DNA of 64,000 bases from an uncultured delta proteobacterium (GTDB taxonomy: Bacteria > Desulfobacterota > Syntrophia > Syntrophales > Smithellaceae), in contig CAIVQG010000035.1 of NCBI GenBank assembly GCA_903907985.1, positions 1 to 64,000 on the forward strand, written 5' to 3'. The position numbers and the translations under genes were made by a program. Below are positions 27,844 through 39,400 of this stretch, in pieces. A model generated the notes under the pieces. That model searched no databases. It saw only the letters and a list, made by a program, of their open reading frames with translations, and had not been told where the DNA came from. The first letter of the stretch is position 1; each line of letters opens with the position of its first letter.

Positions 27844-28914
27844 ATGCTAAATAAAACATTGTTAGTCACAGGATCTTCAGGGCTTATTGGTTCGGCAGTT
27901 GTTGAAAATCTTTATACTGATTTCGAAAAAGTGTATGGATTAGACAATAATATGCGGGCAATTTTTTTTGGCATCCAAGGTGATACTCGTTGGAACCAAC
28001 AAAGACTAGAAACCCATATTCCCAACTTCTCGCATATTGAAGCAGATGTCAGGGATAGGGCGAAAATATCGCAAGTAATATCCGAAATATGTCCATCACT
28101 CATTGTTCACACGGCGGCACAACCTAGTCATGACCTTGCTGCCAAAATACCTTTTGATGATTTTGACACTAACGCGGTGGGAACACTTAATCTTCTGGAG
28201 GCTGTGCGCGGTCATGCCTCCGACGCCGTCTTTATTCATATGTCAACCAACAAAGTTTATGGTGATGCCCCCAACAGGATTAAATTACGGGAAATGGAAA
28301 GCCGGTGGGATTACGATGATCCGCATTTTGCTGACGGCATTGATGAAAGTTTCACCATTGATCAATCAAAGCATTCACTGTTCGGCGCTTCCAAGGCGGC
28401 TGCAGATATTGTTGTTCAGGAATACGGCCGTTATTTTGGCTTACGGTCATGCTGTCTGAGAGGGGGGTGTTTAACGGGGCCTTCACATTCTGGTGTTGAA
28501 TTGCACGGGTTCCTGAGCTATCTGATAAAATGCAACCTTGAAAAGACTAAATACAGCGTTTATGGTTACAAGGGGAAACAGGTACGCGACAACATCCACT
28601 CGTATGACGTCGCCCAATTTATACGGCAGTTTTTTGCAAATCCGCGCATTGCCGAAGTTTACAATATAGGTGGAGGAAGAGACAATTCAATATCCATCTT
28701 GGAAGCTTTCACAAAAATAGAAAGCATATCTGGCATCAAGATGAACTTTGATTATTCAGAAACGAACAGAGAAGGAGACCATATCTGTTATCTAAGCAAT
28801 CTTTCCAAAATGAAATCTCACTATCCAGGGTGGGGTATTACCAAGAGCTTGGATGATATATTTTGTGAAATTGTTGCGTCATGGAAACATAGGCTAGGGA
28901 CTGCCTTACTATAG
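27844..28914 (+). CDS. CDP-paratose 2-epimerase-like SDR
   Basis: A 356-residue extended SDR. Its NAD motif is '[11 protein letters not shown]' and YxxxK is displaced as '[11 protein letters not shown]', a substitution typical of this branch. Blocks '[12 protein letters not shown]', '[13 protein letters not shown]', '[20 protein letters not shown]' and '[13 protein letters not shown]' are characteristic of CDP-paratose 2-epimerases, which give CDP-tyvelose. It fits the CDP-dideoxyhexose module of this island. A broken tail of a second copy lies at 33.3 kb. Confidence 0.82.
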   Translation: MLNKTLLVTGSSGLIGSAVVENLYTDFEKVYGLDNNMRAIFFGIQGDTRWNQQRLETHIPNFSHIEADVRDRAKISQVISEICPSLIVHTAAQPSHDLAAKIPFDDFDTNAVGTLNLLEAVRGHASDAVFIHMSTNKVYGDAPNRIKLREMESRWDYDDPHFADGIDESFTIDQSKHSLFGASKAAADIVVQEYGRYFGLRSCCLRGGCLTGPSHSGVELHGFLSYLIKCNLEKTKYSVYGYKGKQVRDNIHSYDVAQFIRQFFANPRIAEVYNIGGGRDNSISILEAFTKIESISGIKMNFDYSETNREGDHICYLSNLSKMKSHYPGWGITKSLDDIFCEIVASWKHRLGTALL

Positions 28915-28931
28915 CATCTGGAGAACTAAAA

Positions 28932-29873
28932 ATGTCTGCACTATCGAAGAAATCGAAAATATATGTTGCCGGTCATCGCGGTTTAGTTGGCGCCGCCATT
29001 TTGCGGCACTTAATCAGCAATGGATTTAACAATGTCATTGTAAGGACAAGAGCTGAACTGGATTTGACTTCCAGAACAGATGTCTGGAGTTTCTTTAACG
29101 ATGAGCGCCCGGAATATGTTATCCTTGCTGCGGCAAAAGTAGGTGGAATTGCCGCAAACATGTCTGAACCGGTAGAATTTTTAGTTAGCAATTTGGAAAT
29201 ACAGAATAATATTTTATTGGCTTGTCATAAATTTCTTACCACTAAGACAATGTTTCTTGGTAGTTCATGTGTTTACCCCCGAGAAGCACCGCAACCAATG
29301 CATGAGAGTGATTTTATGAGCGGCCCATTTGAACCAACGAATGAATCTTACGCAATTGCCAAAATTGCGGGCATTCGCCTTGCGCAGGCGCTTCGTCAAC
29401 AATATGGACTTAATGTGATTTGCCCGATTCCTTGCAATGTATATGGTCCAGGCGATCATTTTGAATTTGAACGCTCACATGTTGTATCTGCCTTGGTGAG
29501 ACGTTTTATAGAAGCTAAGAGGAATGATTCCCCAATAGTGACTCTATGGGGTACAGGGAACGCCCGTAGAGAATTATTACATGTGGATGATTTGGCAGAT
29601 GCGTGTCTATTTTTATTACAGAACTATGATTCACCAGAGATCATTAATACAGGTTCTGGGTATGATCTGACCATTCGCGAACTGGCTGAAACAATATCAG
29701 ATATTGTGGAATATAAAGGTAGGCTGGATTGGGACATAATGAAACCAGATGGAATGCCACGAAAATTATTGGATATTGATAGGCTAAATAAACTCGGCTG
29801 GCAGCATAAAATTGATTTAGAAACAGGTATCAGATCAGTTGTGCAAGATTTTGAATCAATCTATCCTCAATAG
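28932..29873 (+). CDS. GDP-L-fucose synthase / GDP-L-colitose synthase family SDR
   Basis: A 313-residue SDR of the Fcl/WcaG/ColC group, which epimerises at C3/C5 or C5 and reduces C4 of a GDP-4-keto-6-deoxysugar. Signatures: 'VAGHRGLVGAAI', 'LAAAKVGGIAANMSEP', 'LGSSCVYP', 'EPTNESYAIAKIAGI' (YxxxK) and 'NVYGPGDHFE'. Because the next gene is ColD-like, GDP-L-colitose synthesis (ColC role) is at least as likely as GDP-L-fucose. No gmd or manC is present in the window. Confidence 0.85.
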   Translation: MSALSKKSKIYVAGHRGLVGAAILRHLISNGFNNVIVRTRAELDLTSRTDVWSFFNDERPEYVILAAAKVGGIAANMSEPVEFLVSNLEIQNNILLACHKFLTTKTMFLGSSCVYPREAPQPMHESDFMSGPFEPTNESYAIAKIAGIRLAQALRQQYGLNVICPIPCNVYGPGDHFEFERSHVVSALVRRFIEAKRNDSPIVTLWGTGNARRELLHVDDLADACLFLLQNYDSPEIINTGSGYDLTIRELAETISDIVEYKGRLDWDIMKPDGMPRKLLDIDRLNKLGWQHKIDLETGIRSVVQDFESIYPQ

Positions 29874-29890
29874 AAAGGATGAGTAGACCT

Positions 29891-31159
29891 ATGAACTTAA
29901 AATACACTTATCAGTTACGTGAACCCGTTCAGGCTTTAATGAACGAATCATCGAGAATCAACAGTTTTAAAATGCAAAAATACTGGTATCCTCTCAGCAT
30001 AGCCACCTATGACGTAGAGGAAATATTGTCTGCAATAGACTCATTATGTTCTTTTCGAACGACAATGTGGGAAAAAACCATTGAATTTGAACGTCAATTC
30101 GCACACGAAGTTGGCTGTTCAGAAGCAATAATGGTCAACAGCGGTTCATCCGCCGATCTTCTGATTGCCTTCGCATTAGTAAACCCCACGAATAAATCAC
30201 TGAATCCGGGTGATGAAATTCTCGTGCCGTCTGTTACATGGCCTACTCAAATATGGTCGCCCATGATGGCGGGATTGAAAGTGCGATTTGTCGATACAGA
30301 CCCAAATTCTCTCAATATGGATTTAAATGATCTTGAGGCGAAAATCAGTTCAAATACGCGAGCAATTTCACTTGTTCATCTTATGGGCAATCCCTGCAAC
30401 ATGGATCGTGTTCTTTCTATTTGCCAAAAAAACAACCTGATTTTAATTGAAGACTGTTGTGAAGCCCTCGGCGCCGCGTTTAAGGGCAAAGCCGTTGGCA
30501 CATTCGGATTAGCAGGTAGTTTTTCGTTCTTTTTTTCTCATCACATTACAACCATGGAAGGTGGCATGATTATATGCAATGATCAGCAACTTTCGGATCT
30601 TTTTCGGCTGCTGCGCGCTCATGGGTGGGCACGTAACACCAAATACATTAAAACTGCTCCCGAAACCGGAATTGATCCCATGTACATGTTTTTGAATTGG
30701 GGATTCAATGTTAGACCCTCGGAGCTTCAAGCAGGTTTTGGCCTTGAACAACTAAGGAGATTGCCGGCATTTCACGCACAACGTGTTGCAAATGTTAGCT
30801 ACTTTCAAAGATATTTGAACAATCATTCAGAGATAATGCACTTAATGAAAGTTTTACCGGATGCAGACTGCTCATGGTTTGCGCTTCCTATCATGCTCAC
30901 ACCGGAATGCCCCTTCGAGAAACAATCATTGTTAACCCATTTAGAAGAACAAGGTGTAGAGACACGACCCATTGTAGCTGGTAACTTGACGAAGCAGCCG
31001 GTATGCAAGTTATACCCTGAATTGCAGGAGGGGAATTTGCCCGGCTCCGATGCTATCCATGATCGTGGTTTTTATCTCGGGTTGCACCCTTTTGAGGCTA
31101 CTAAAAATCTGGATCGGCTTGCGGATATTTTTGAACAATTTATTCGGAAACACACATGA
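29891..31159 (+). CDS. DegT-family PMP-dependent 3-dehydratase, ColD-like
   Basis: A 422-residue DegT-fold protein. The start at 29891 has AAGGATG about 10 nt upstream; the earlier in-frame ATG at 29879 sits inside that ribosome site. The PLP lysine is replaced by histidine (His217) in 'FFFSHHITTMEGGM', the mark of 3-dehydratases such as ColD (GDP-4-keto-6-deoxymannose 3-dehydratase) and RfbH. It lacks the RfbH cysteine-rich iron-sulphur segment, so it is the ColD type rather than E1. The adjacent Fcl/ColC-like gene supports L-colitose synthesis. Confidence 0.82.
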   Translation: MNLKYTYQLREPVQALMNESSRINSFKMQKYWYPLSIATYDVEEILSAIDSLCSFRTTMWEKTIEFERQFAHEVGCSEAIMVNSGSSADLLIAFALVNPTNKSLNPGDEILVPSVTWPTQIWSPMMAGLKVRFVDTDPNSLNMDLNDLEAKISSNTRAISLVHLMGNPCNMDRVLSICQKNNLILIEDCCEALGAAFKGKAVGTFGLAGSFSFFFSHHITTMEGGMIICNDQQLSDLFRLLRAHGWARNTKYIKTAPETGIDPMYMFLNWGFNVRPSELQAGFGLEQLRRLPAFHAQRVANVSYFQRYLNNHSEIMHLMKVLPDADCSWFALPIMLTPECPFEKQSLLTHLEEQGVETRPIVAGNLTKQPVCKLYPELQEGNLPGSDAIHDRGFYLGLHPFEATKNLDRLADIFEQFIRKHT

Positions 31160-31266
31160 AAATGTTATTTATAAAAATTTATGATTAATATCCTGAAAAA
31201 CAGGCACACTGCATACTTGGACAAAGACAAGAATGCCGACTATGAATAGATGGGGGAATGCCTTAA

Positions 31267-33243
31267 ATGATCACACTTAAAATATTGGGTGGCCTCGGGA
31301 ATCAACTCTCCGCTTTTGCCTGCGGATACAGTGTCGCCAAAAGGCTGAATCAGGAACTTGTGCTGGATGTAGCGGATTATTACAACGGCTACACCCACGC
31401 TTATGCGCTGGACGCCTTAAATATTCAGGTCTGCAGAAAACTGACCTATACACATGCCTCAGAAAAAATGTTGACCTCGGAGGTCATTCCGGCTCAACTA
31501 AAAAAAAAGTTTGATATTATTGTTGACGAGTCAGATGGCATTAAAACCAGAGATGCCTTGATGAATCAAATCAATCATCACCAAAATATATACCTTAATG
31601 GATACTGGGGCAACTACGATTATTTTTCCGATTATGAAGACGATATCCGTCTCATGTTCACACCACTTAGAAAATCTGACGAGTATCGTCTTTTTTTAGA
31701 TACTATTCGGGGACAATGCAGCGTCGCCGTTCATCTGCGCAGGACTGATTTTGTCGCTCTCGGAAACGTTTGCAGTGACGACTACTATAAAGCAGCCATC
31801 ACCTACATACAATCCATTCATCCTGATGCTGTATTCTATTTTTTTTCCGATGATATAGATTACGCAAAACAAAAGTTTGGCAATAAAGCTCACTTCCGAT
31901 ACATCCAAATATTTGGCGGCATGGATGCCAATCTTGATGAATTCTTTTGCATTTCAGCATGTAATCACAGAATTCTTCACTATGGCAGCAGTTTCAGCCA
32001 CTGGGCTAGTTTTCTGAATAATTTCCCTGAAAAAATTGATGTCATTTATGCCTCAAAAGACGCAACCAGACCCAAAGGTTTTGTTTGCCTGAATGATCAG
32101 GAGATCAGTGAATTGAAGACGAATTTTAATCCGCAGCCTCGATTTACCGTCCACAACAATATGGAGGCCAGAATATGTATCGAAAACCTACTTTCGCAGG
32201 GACAATACAAAACTGTCCTTAATATAATAAATGAAATTAGTATGGACGCCTATTCCGTCACACGTTCCGATTGCATCAATTTCCTGGCAGACAAAGCGAT
32301 CGCCAGTACACAAACGGACAATCTTATTACAGCGGAACAATGCCTGCACAAGCAGGCTCAATATTCTCAAGATGACGAAAATTTCCAGGCAAACTGCTTT
32401 GTTGTGTTAAGCGCACTTGGCAAAAAAATGGAAAGTGCCATCCATGCAGCCAGATGTGCAAGCCTTACACAAAACGCAGAGATGCGCAACAAACTGGATC
32501 ATTACTTTATAAATGACTCTCCAGAGCAACACATATACAACTTGGTGCGATATACCCCTAAAAAACACTTTATTATCGCACCAAATACATCCTGGTCCTA
32601 TTATATTAAAGCACCTCAATCCATTGCTGTATTATTAAGAAAGATGGGACATTCTGTGTCATATATTTATCCGCCGTCCGTCAATAATATCGACCCCACC
32701 CCAACTCCAGAGCACATCGTCAACGCATGTCTGACGGGCAAAATCGGCTGCGACAACCTTTATTCCTACGGCTTTGATTTATATCCATCAATCATAAACA
32801 ATACGTCAGGGAAAATGGTTTCTTTTGTGGAACCTCTGAGCGAACATTTGTGCCGAACCGGCTCCGATACAGCGGTGGTTTTGTTTCGTAATCCTCACTT
32901 GGTTGCCGGAAAGAGGGAAAGGACCTATGCAAAATTTATCTACTGGGATTTTCAGGATGCATTGGACAGTGAAAACGTTTGTATCAAAATATGGAATGAA
33001 AACATTCGGGAGTATATGTGCCGTGCGGCGGATCATGCAGTTATTATGGATTGGGACTTTTACACAAGAACACAGAAAGATTGGCAACTGAAAAATATCT
33101 CATTGTTCCAGTATCCGGGTACCAACGAATCGAGCAATTATAAATACATCCAGGAGCGTATCCCTTATACGCCAAACTATTTGGCCGACGATCGAACGAT
33201 AGCATTGGCTGCACTTATACTTGAGCTCTCCGATGTAAAGTAG
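31267..33243 (+). CDS. GT11 fucosyltransferase-like protein with a ~360-residue unassigned C-terminal part
   Basis: A 658-residue protein. Residues 1-270 match GT11 (alpha-1,2-fucosyltransferase family): 'LGGLGNQLSAFACGY' at the start, the GDP-sugar-binding 'VHLRRTDF' (about 155-162) and 'LHYGSSFSHWASF'. This would transfer L-fucose or a relative such as colitose from GDP, matching the two preceding genes. Residues about 295-420 are helical and TPR-like. Residues about 430-658 ('FIIAPNTSWSYYIKAP', 'VSFVEPLSEHLCRTGSD') resemble nothing I recognise and might be a second Rossmann-type transferase. Confidence 0.8.
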   Translation: MITLKILGGLGNQLSAFACGYSVAKRLNQELVLDVADYYNGYTHAYALDALNIQVCRKLTYTHASEKMLTSEVIPAQLKKKFDIIVDESDGIKTRDALMNQINHHQNIYLNGYWGNYDYFSDYEDDIRLMFTPLRKSDEYRLFLDTIRGQCSVAVHLRRTDFVALGNVCSDDYYKAAITYIQSIHPDAVFYFFSDDIDYAKQKFGNKAHFRYIQIFGGMDANLDEFFCISACNHRILHYGSSFSHWASFLNNFPEKIDVIYASKDATRPKGFVCLNDQEISELKTNFNPQPRFTVHNNMEARICIENLLSQGQYKTVLNIINEISMDAYSVTRSDCINFLADKAIASTQTDNLITAEQCLHKQAQYSQDDENFQANCFVVLSALGKKMESAIHAARCASLTQNAEMRNKLDHYFINDSPEQHIYNLVRYTPKKHFIIAPNTSWSYYIKAPQSIAVLLRKMGHSVSYIYPPSVNNIDPTPTPEHIVNACLTGKIGCDNLYSYGFDLYPSIINNTSGKMVSFVEPLSEHLCRTGSDTAVVLFRNPHLVAGKRERTYAKFIYWDFQDALDSENVCIKIWNENIREYMCRAADHAVIMDWDFYTRTQKDWQLKNISLFQYPGTNESSNYKYIQERIPYTPNYLADDRTIALAALILELSDVK

Positions 33244-33262
33244 AAAAGAAAATATAAGTAAA

Positions 33263-33388
33263 AGAGATCACATTTGTCACATCAGCAATCTCTCCAACAT
33301 GAAATTCCACTATCCACAATCGTGCATCGCGAAAAACCTAGATAATGTTTTTTATAGAATTTACGAATCGGAGAAAAAGCATAATTAA
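33263..33388 (+). pseudogene. C-terminal fossil of a CDP-paratose 2-epimerase-like gene
   Basis: A 42-codon open stretch without a start reads 'RDHICHISNLSNMKFHYPQ' then 'IAKNLDNVF', ending in TAA. It aligns with the last 40 residues of the intact gene at 27844-28914 ('[20 protein letters not shown]'). It shows that a second epimerase gene once lay just upstream of the giant gene. Confidence 0.82.
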
Positions 33389-33427
33389 TGATTGTCATTG
33401 ATTGTAGTTAAAACGGAAGGAAAACAA

Positions 33428-36400
33428 ATGAAAAATTCAGACTTTTTAAAATACTTGCACCTAGTGGTTGACATGAAAATAAATAAATATTCTCAATTGG
33501 GAGAAGAACTTATTTTATTAAAGATATTTGAAAACATTGGAACGACCAACAAGTATTTGGTTGATTTTGGCGCCGGCGATGGTGAGATCTTAAGTAATAG
33601 CAATTTGCTTATTGAGGAACATGGTTTCAATGGCTTGCTGATGGACGTTGATAATAAAGACAATCAGAAAGTAAAAAAAGAAATTATCACTGCTGAAAAC
33701 ATTTGTGCTTTGTTCAAAAAACATAATGTACCAAAAACTTTTGATCTACTTTGCATTGATATAGACGGCAATGATTATTATGTACTTAAGGCTATTATCA
33801 GAGGCGGTTATCGTCCGCGAGTTATTTTAACAAAGTTTAACGACTGTATTCCAAACGGAGTTGACAAATATATAAACTATAACGCAAATCATGTTTATGA
33901 CAATACTGACTATTACGGTTATTCTTATACTACTGGACTGAGACTTGCTAAAGAATTAGATTATGTCGTTGTTTGTGAAAACGGTAAAACCAATTTAGTT
34001 ATGATAGACAAAAACGAAAACTTGGATTGGAGTAAAATTGAACTGCCTGTTTTTTCACATCAACAATATCATAAACATAAGCCTGATGGCGAATGGATAA
34101 TCCATCAAAGACAGGCGCTAAACAACGATAAAAAGTTTCTCAGTCTTGAGCCCGTCAAGTCAGACAGTGGTTCGCTTTCTTTATCTTTTCTCGAAAGGAT
34201 TGTGTATCTCTTTCATGCTGATGTTTTTGTCGAAACCGGCACAAATTTCGGGGCCACAACAGCGGAAGCGGCAAAAGTATTTCGGGAAGTGCACACTATC
34301 GAACTTGGCCATGAATTATTTCAAAAGGCAACTAAGCGTTTCGAAAATAACGACAACATCCATGTGTACCATGGAGATTCATCTGTGGTACTGAAAGATC
34401 TCTTACCCCATATTCAGGGGAAAACCGTATTTTGGCTCGATGGTCATTATAGTGGTGGAGAGACCGCACGTGGCAATGAAAATACACCTATTATGAAAGA
34501 GATTCAATTAATACGGCAGCACAACATAAAGGATGCAATCATCCTTATTGATGATATCCGTATTTTCTGCAAAAATCCCAATCCTGCTTCCATTGTTTAC
34601 GGTTATCCGACACTTCGCGAACTGTTTTCCGCCATCCTTACAATTGACCACACGTATTGCTTTGAAATAATAGGTGACGTAGCAATCGCTTATCCATCAA
34701 ACGATGGTATTCAAGTATCATCAGTCATCCGGGGATGCACAATTAGCCGGTTCTATGATGAAAATCCGGAATTAGGCTATTCGATCCTTGAGGCTGAGCA
34801 GAATATTTCTTATGCTACTGGGTTGGAGCAGAAAGCAATTAGCCAGTTGTGTAACCAATTCGGTTTATCTAACTTCGAAGATCAGAGCAGGTACTATGCA
34901 CTTTGGTCCGGACTGATCCTATATCACAATAAAAAATATGTAGCGGCGATTCAATTATTTACGATGCTACTTTCACGCGGTTTCAATCATTGGCGGATCC
35001 AATGGTACCTCGCCCGTGCAGCATATGAATCCGGTAATTTGCCTATTGCACAAACTTCTCTTTTTGTTGTTCTAAACACACAACCGGATTTTCAGGATGC
35101 TCATGAACTGATGGACAAGATCAAAATCGACACAGCCAGGTGGAATACTATAACTACCAGTGAAGCCAGCCATCAGAAAAAGATTTTGTTTTACTGTGGA
35201 ATTAACAACTTGGTAAATTTCAGTCGGATTCGTCCGTATTATGATCTGTGTTATGGTTTTGATGCCAATCCCGAAAAAGTGGAGTATGCAAAAAAAATAT
35301 ATCACAATGATCCAGGAGTAAAAATTATCTATGGCGCACTGACGGAAAAAAGTGGTGAAGAAATTGAATTTACAATAACCACAAATTGGGATCCAGCATC
35401 TTCGCTTGGTAGTCCAAATCCTGAGTATCGTCCCAATGCAAAAAATCCCGATATGCTCGCTGCTCAGACAATCATCAAGGTACCTACAATAAGTCTCTAC
35501 GATTTTTGTATCAAAAATAATATTTCGCAAATCGATACCCTTTTAACCGATTTACAGGGTATCGATTTTACCGTGCTCAAAACGCTCATAATATTTATCC
35601 AAGCCTGCAAAATAAGGGAAATTCAGTGTGAAGTGGAACCCGACAATACTCCGACGCGCTATTTGGGAATACCGCCCGGCAAACTTAAAGACTTCAACAA
35701 ACTTCTATCCGAAAACTATGATGTCTTATGGATGGACCCTCCGGGGCCACCACAGGGCGCGTGGGAAATGGATGTCCGCTGGAGAGTCAAAAATACCGCA
35801 CCAGACGATCATGTTGACTTTGTCGTTGAAAATGAATTACTTGTTCCGCTCGTTAAAAGTTTTCTAATCAACTTTGTCAACGGACACCAACAAAAGGAAA
35901 TAACGATCAATCACAAGGGAAATGTGTCCGTCATCTGGTCGGCAAATCCAATTGACGGATGTGATGTATATGTTTACCACAACTCCTTCAGTTATCAAGG
36001 CAAAAGGGGCGGCGTAGACTTTTTAATGATGCTAGAACCTGCTGTTGTTCTGCCGGGCGAATTTGACGATCAGGTATGGAAACATTTTGATCACGTTTTC
36101 GGATTATTCGACGCCCTCCCCGCCCGGGGCACCAGATTTCATAAGATTTTTTTTCCAAGGGCAGATTTGGCGGGTGTCAATCCCATAACCGAAGCACAAA
36201 GCCTGCGTGAATCACGTTATCCATTATCAGGACGCAAGAAGGCCATCTGCATGATTGGCAGTAATAGAAGTTCCCATGTCCCGTACGAACTCTATTCAAA
36301 GCGCATTGAGGTCGCCCGCTGGTTTGCAGAACATTCCAAAATGCCCTTTGACGTTTACGGAACTCCTTTTGCTCTGCCCAATTACCGTGGGCCATGCCCG

Positions 36401-39400
36401 GTATCGCAGAAGTTATCCATGTTAAAACAATATCGATACAATCTCTGTTTTGAAAACACCAATGATCCTGTGCTTTCGGCCGGTTACGTTACGGAGAAAA
36501 TCCTTGATTGCCTGGAAACTAGAACCATCCCGATTTATCTGGGAGCATCCAACATAGAACAATATATTCCGCCTGAATGCTTTATTGACCTCCGGAATTT
36601 CGCTGATTATCAGGCATTGGACACATACATCCGTTCCGTCTCGGAGGCGAAATATCAAAGCTATATCAACCATATCGATAAATTTGTATGTTCGGGCGGA
36701 TTGAGGATGTTTTCGGAAACAGCGCTTTATCATCAGATCATTCAGACATTAATTGATGAAAAATCGCTAGATGCCAGATATTATGAAAATGACATTTTCT
36801 GGCAGTCGGGACCTTCATCAGCTGTACGAAAGAACGAATGGTCATCGACAATCACACCGGCAATGTGGACTTGGAAGCATTTGTCGAAAGCGAATCCACC
36901 CTTGCTGGAAAACGGAAAAATAGTCGACCAGCGGCCAAGCGACCAACACCTCACAGAGGCAAACGCCAAACACACTGCCAAATCATTTCTGATCGGGAAG
37001 AAACCATCAATCAAGGTGCTCGTCGCAGGCAGTAAATTTTCTTCCGGTAACGCGCGGCGAGGATATGACTATGTATGGTGGAACATTTTCGATGCGCTGA
37101 ACCACTTCGAAAATATCGAAACTAATTTTTTTGATTACGCCACGGAGGCGCAGCAACGTGGCGTTGCGGGCATGTCGGAGAGTCTTGAAGAAATCGTTCG
37201 CAAAGAAAATCCCGATTTGATTTTTTACAGTCCTGCTGACCGGAACGCGGGTATTCTTCGTGAAAGCTTAACGTCTATAGCTGATCACACAGACACGCGA
37301 ACCGTCATCTGGATGAATAATCATCAAGGGCATGTTAAAGAGGAGACAAACCTCTGGGCGTCATGTGCCAATTACATCATTACACTTTCACCAGAATCCG
37401 CAGGGTATTTTGCAGCAGCAGGTTTCGGCTCCAAAGTCATTGAGAGCCAATGGGGTTTTAATCCTTATACATATAACACATCATGCTTCAGACTCAGGGA
37501 GATCAGCTTTTGCGGCACCGCAAAAGGTAATCGTTCAGAAATTCTGGAGCAAATAAAGCAGAATGGCTTATCTGTCGATGTTTTCGGATCAGGCTGGCAC
37601 GAAGACTCATTCATTCCCTTTTACGATATGGTAAGGATTTTTGTTCAATCCAGGATTAACCTGAACCTCAGTGGCACATCTGAACTTACGACCAACCAAA
37701 TCAACAGGAGGACTTTTGAAGTGCCTGGGAGTCGTGGGTTCCTCCTTACAATGCCTGCCGACCATTTGGAAGATTACTATGAATCTGGTAAGGAAGTAGT
37801 TGTCGCTTCCTCGCTGGAAGAACTGATTGACAAAGCAAAGCATTATCTTGCCCATGAGCGGGAACGGGAAAAGGTTGCACAGCGCGGGCATGAACGAACC
37901 ATTGCCGAGCACACCTGGTCGAATCGCTTTATCGATATCTTTAAGCATATCGGGTTTACGGCCATACCCCAAAAACTGCCGACCATAAGCGGAACATCAC
38001 ATTTCAAACAATCCTCTCCGCAAAGTATGCCTGTCTCCGTAAAACATTCTGATCCTGAGAACTCCGCGGAAAAGCCAGTGGACTGTGATTACGAGAATAT
38101 TGAAACGAGTATTTTTATGATGGCATACAATAAGTTACAGTATACAAAACAGTGCGTCGAGAGTATTCTGCATTACACAAAAGGCAATTACGAGCTTCTG
38201 CTTACTGACAATGGCTCGACAGATGGAACATATGAGTATTTTGAATGGGTAAAGAGCTTTCACCCCCGTACGCGGGTCATAAAGAATTTTGCGAACCGGA
38301 TTGCAGAGTCCCTCGGCAATCATGGATATTCACTCGCACGCGGGAAATACGTTGCAGGTATCGCAAACGACGCCGTAGTACACGAGGGTTGGGTTAATAA
38401 CTTCATAGCACAAATTGAATCTGCGCCTGACATAGGAATTGTCGGGTCACGTTCCAACAGTATAAGTGGTCCCCAAGTGGCGCAGGTAGACTATAATACT
38501 TTAGAAGCTTACCATGCTTTTGCTGCTGAATGGTGTAAACAGTATAAGGGATCTAATTTCGCCATCCAACGAGTAGTTCCAATGGCAGCTATATTTAAAA
38601 AAACAATCTTAGAACGTATTGGATTTCTTGATCCTGATCTTCCAACCAACGGCAGGGATGGCGGATATGGGTTCAGTGATGACGATCTTACCTTGCGATT
38701 ACGCATGGGAGGATACAGATCCCTTGTTGCCAATGATGTGTTTATTCATCACTATGGCAGTGTAACTGCAAAACAGGATCGTCCTGATCTCTTCGGCGCT
38801 CCCCAAAATATCAACAAAGAAAAGTATATAAGGAAAATTAGAAATAATAACAGGATCATCATAGGAGCTGATGGTCAAATGACTATAAAACCTTACAGTC
38901 TGCATGATGTTATTCCGATTGATGAAAGAACGGCAATACGAACTCCGCGAATATGTTTCGTTGAGACAAACGACACTATTTCAAAGAAAACCGACGCCGA
39001 AAGCCTTTACGCTGCCGTCGCCCGAAAATATAACGGAGAAAATATCCAGAGTCAGAGCGAATCGATTCAATCCCTGATCCTGAAAATCCTTGATGACAAG
39101 CAATATGATTTTCTGGTTCTGATCGATTCTCGCCTCGCCCCTCCTCCGGAAATCATCTCGGCTCTTGCCGAATCCTCTCTGTGTTATCCGGATGTCGCGG
39201 TCATGGTTCCGGTTGGAAACTATGCGCCAGCCACCCACACACATAAAACAGATTTGGCACAAGAAGTTGAAATAATCCCTTATGCGGATTTGTCCCTGTG
39301 TTCGATCAATCTCAAAATCGTACGGCCCTTACTCCCGGGACTGGCCCGATGTGAAAATGACAATGAATTGATCTGGTTTATGCAACGGCGCATCCGGGGA

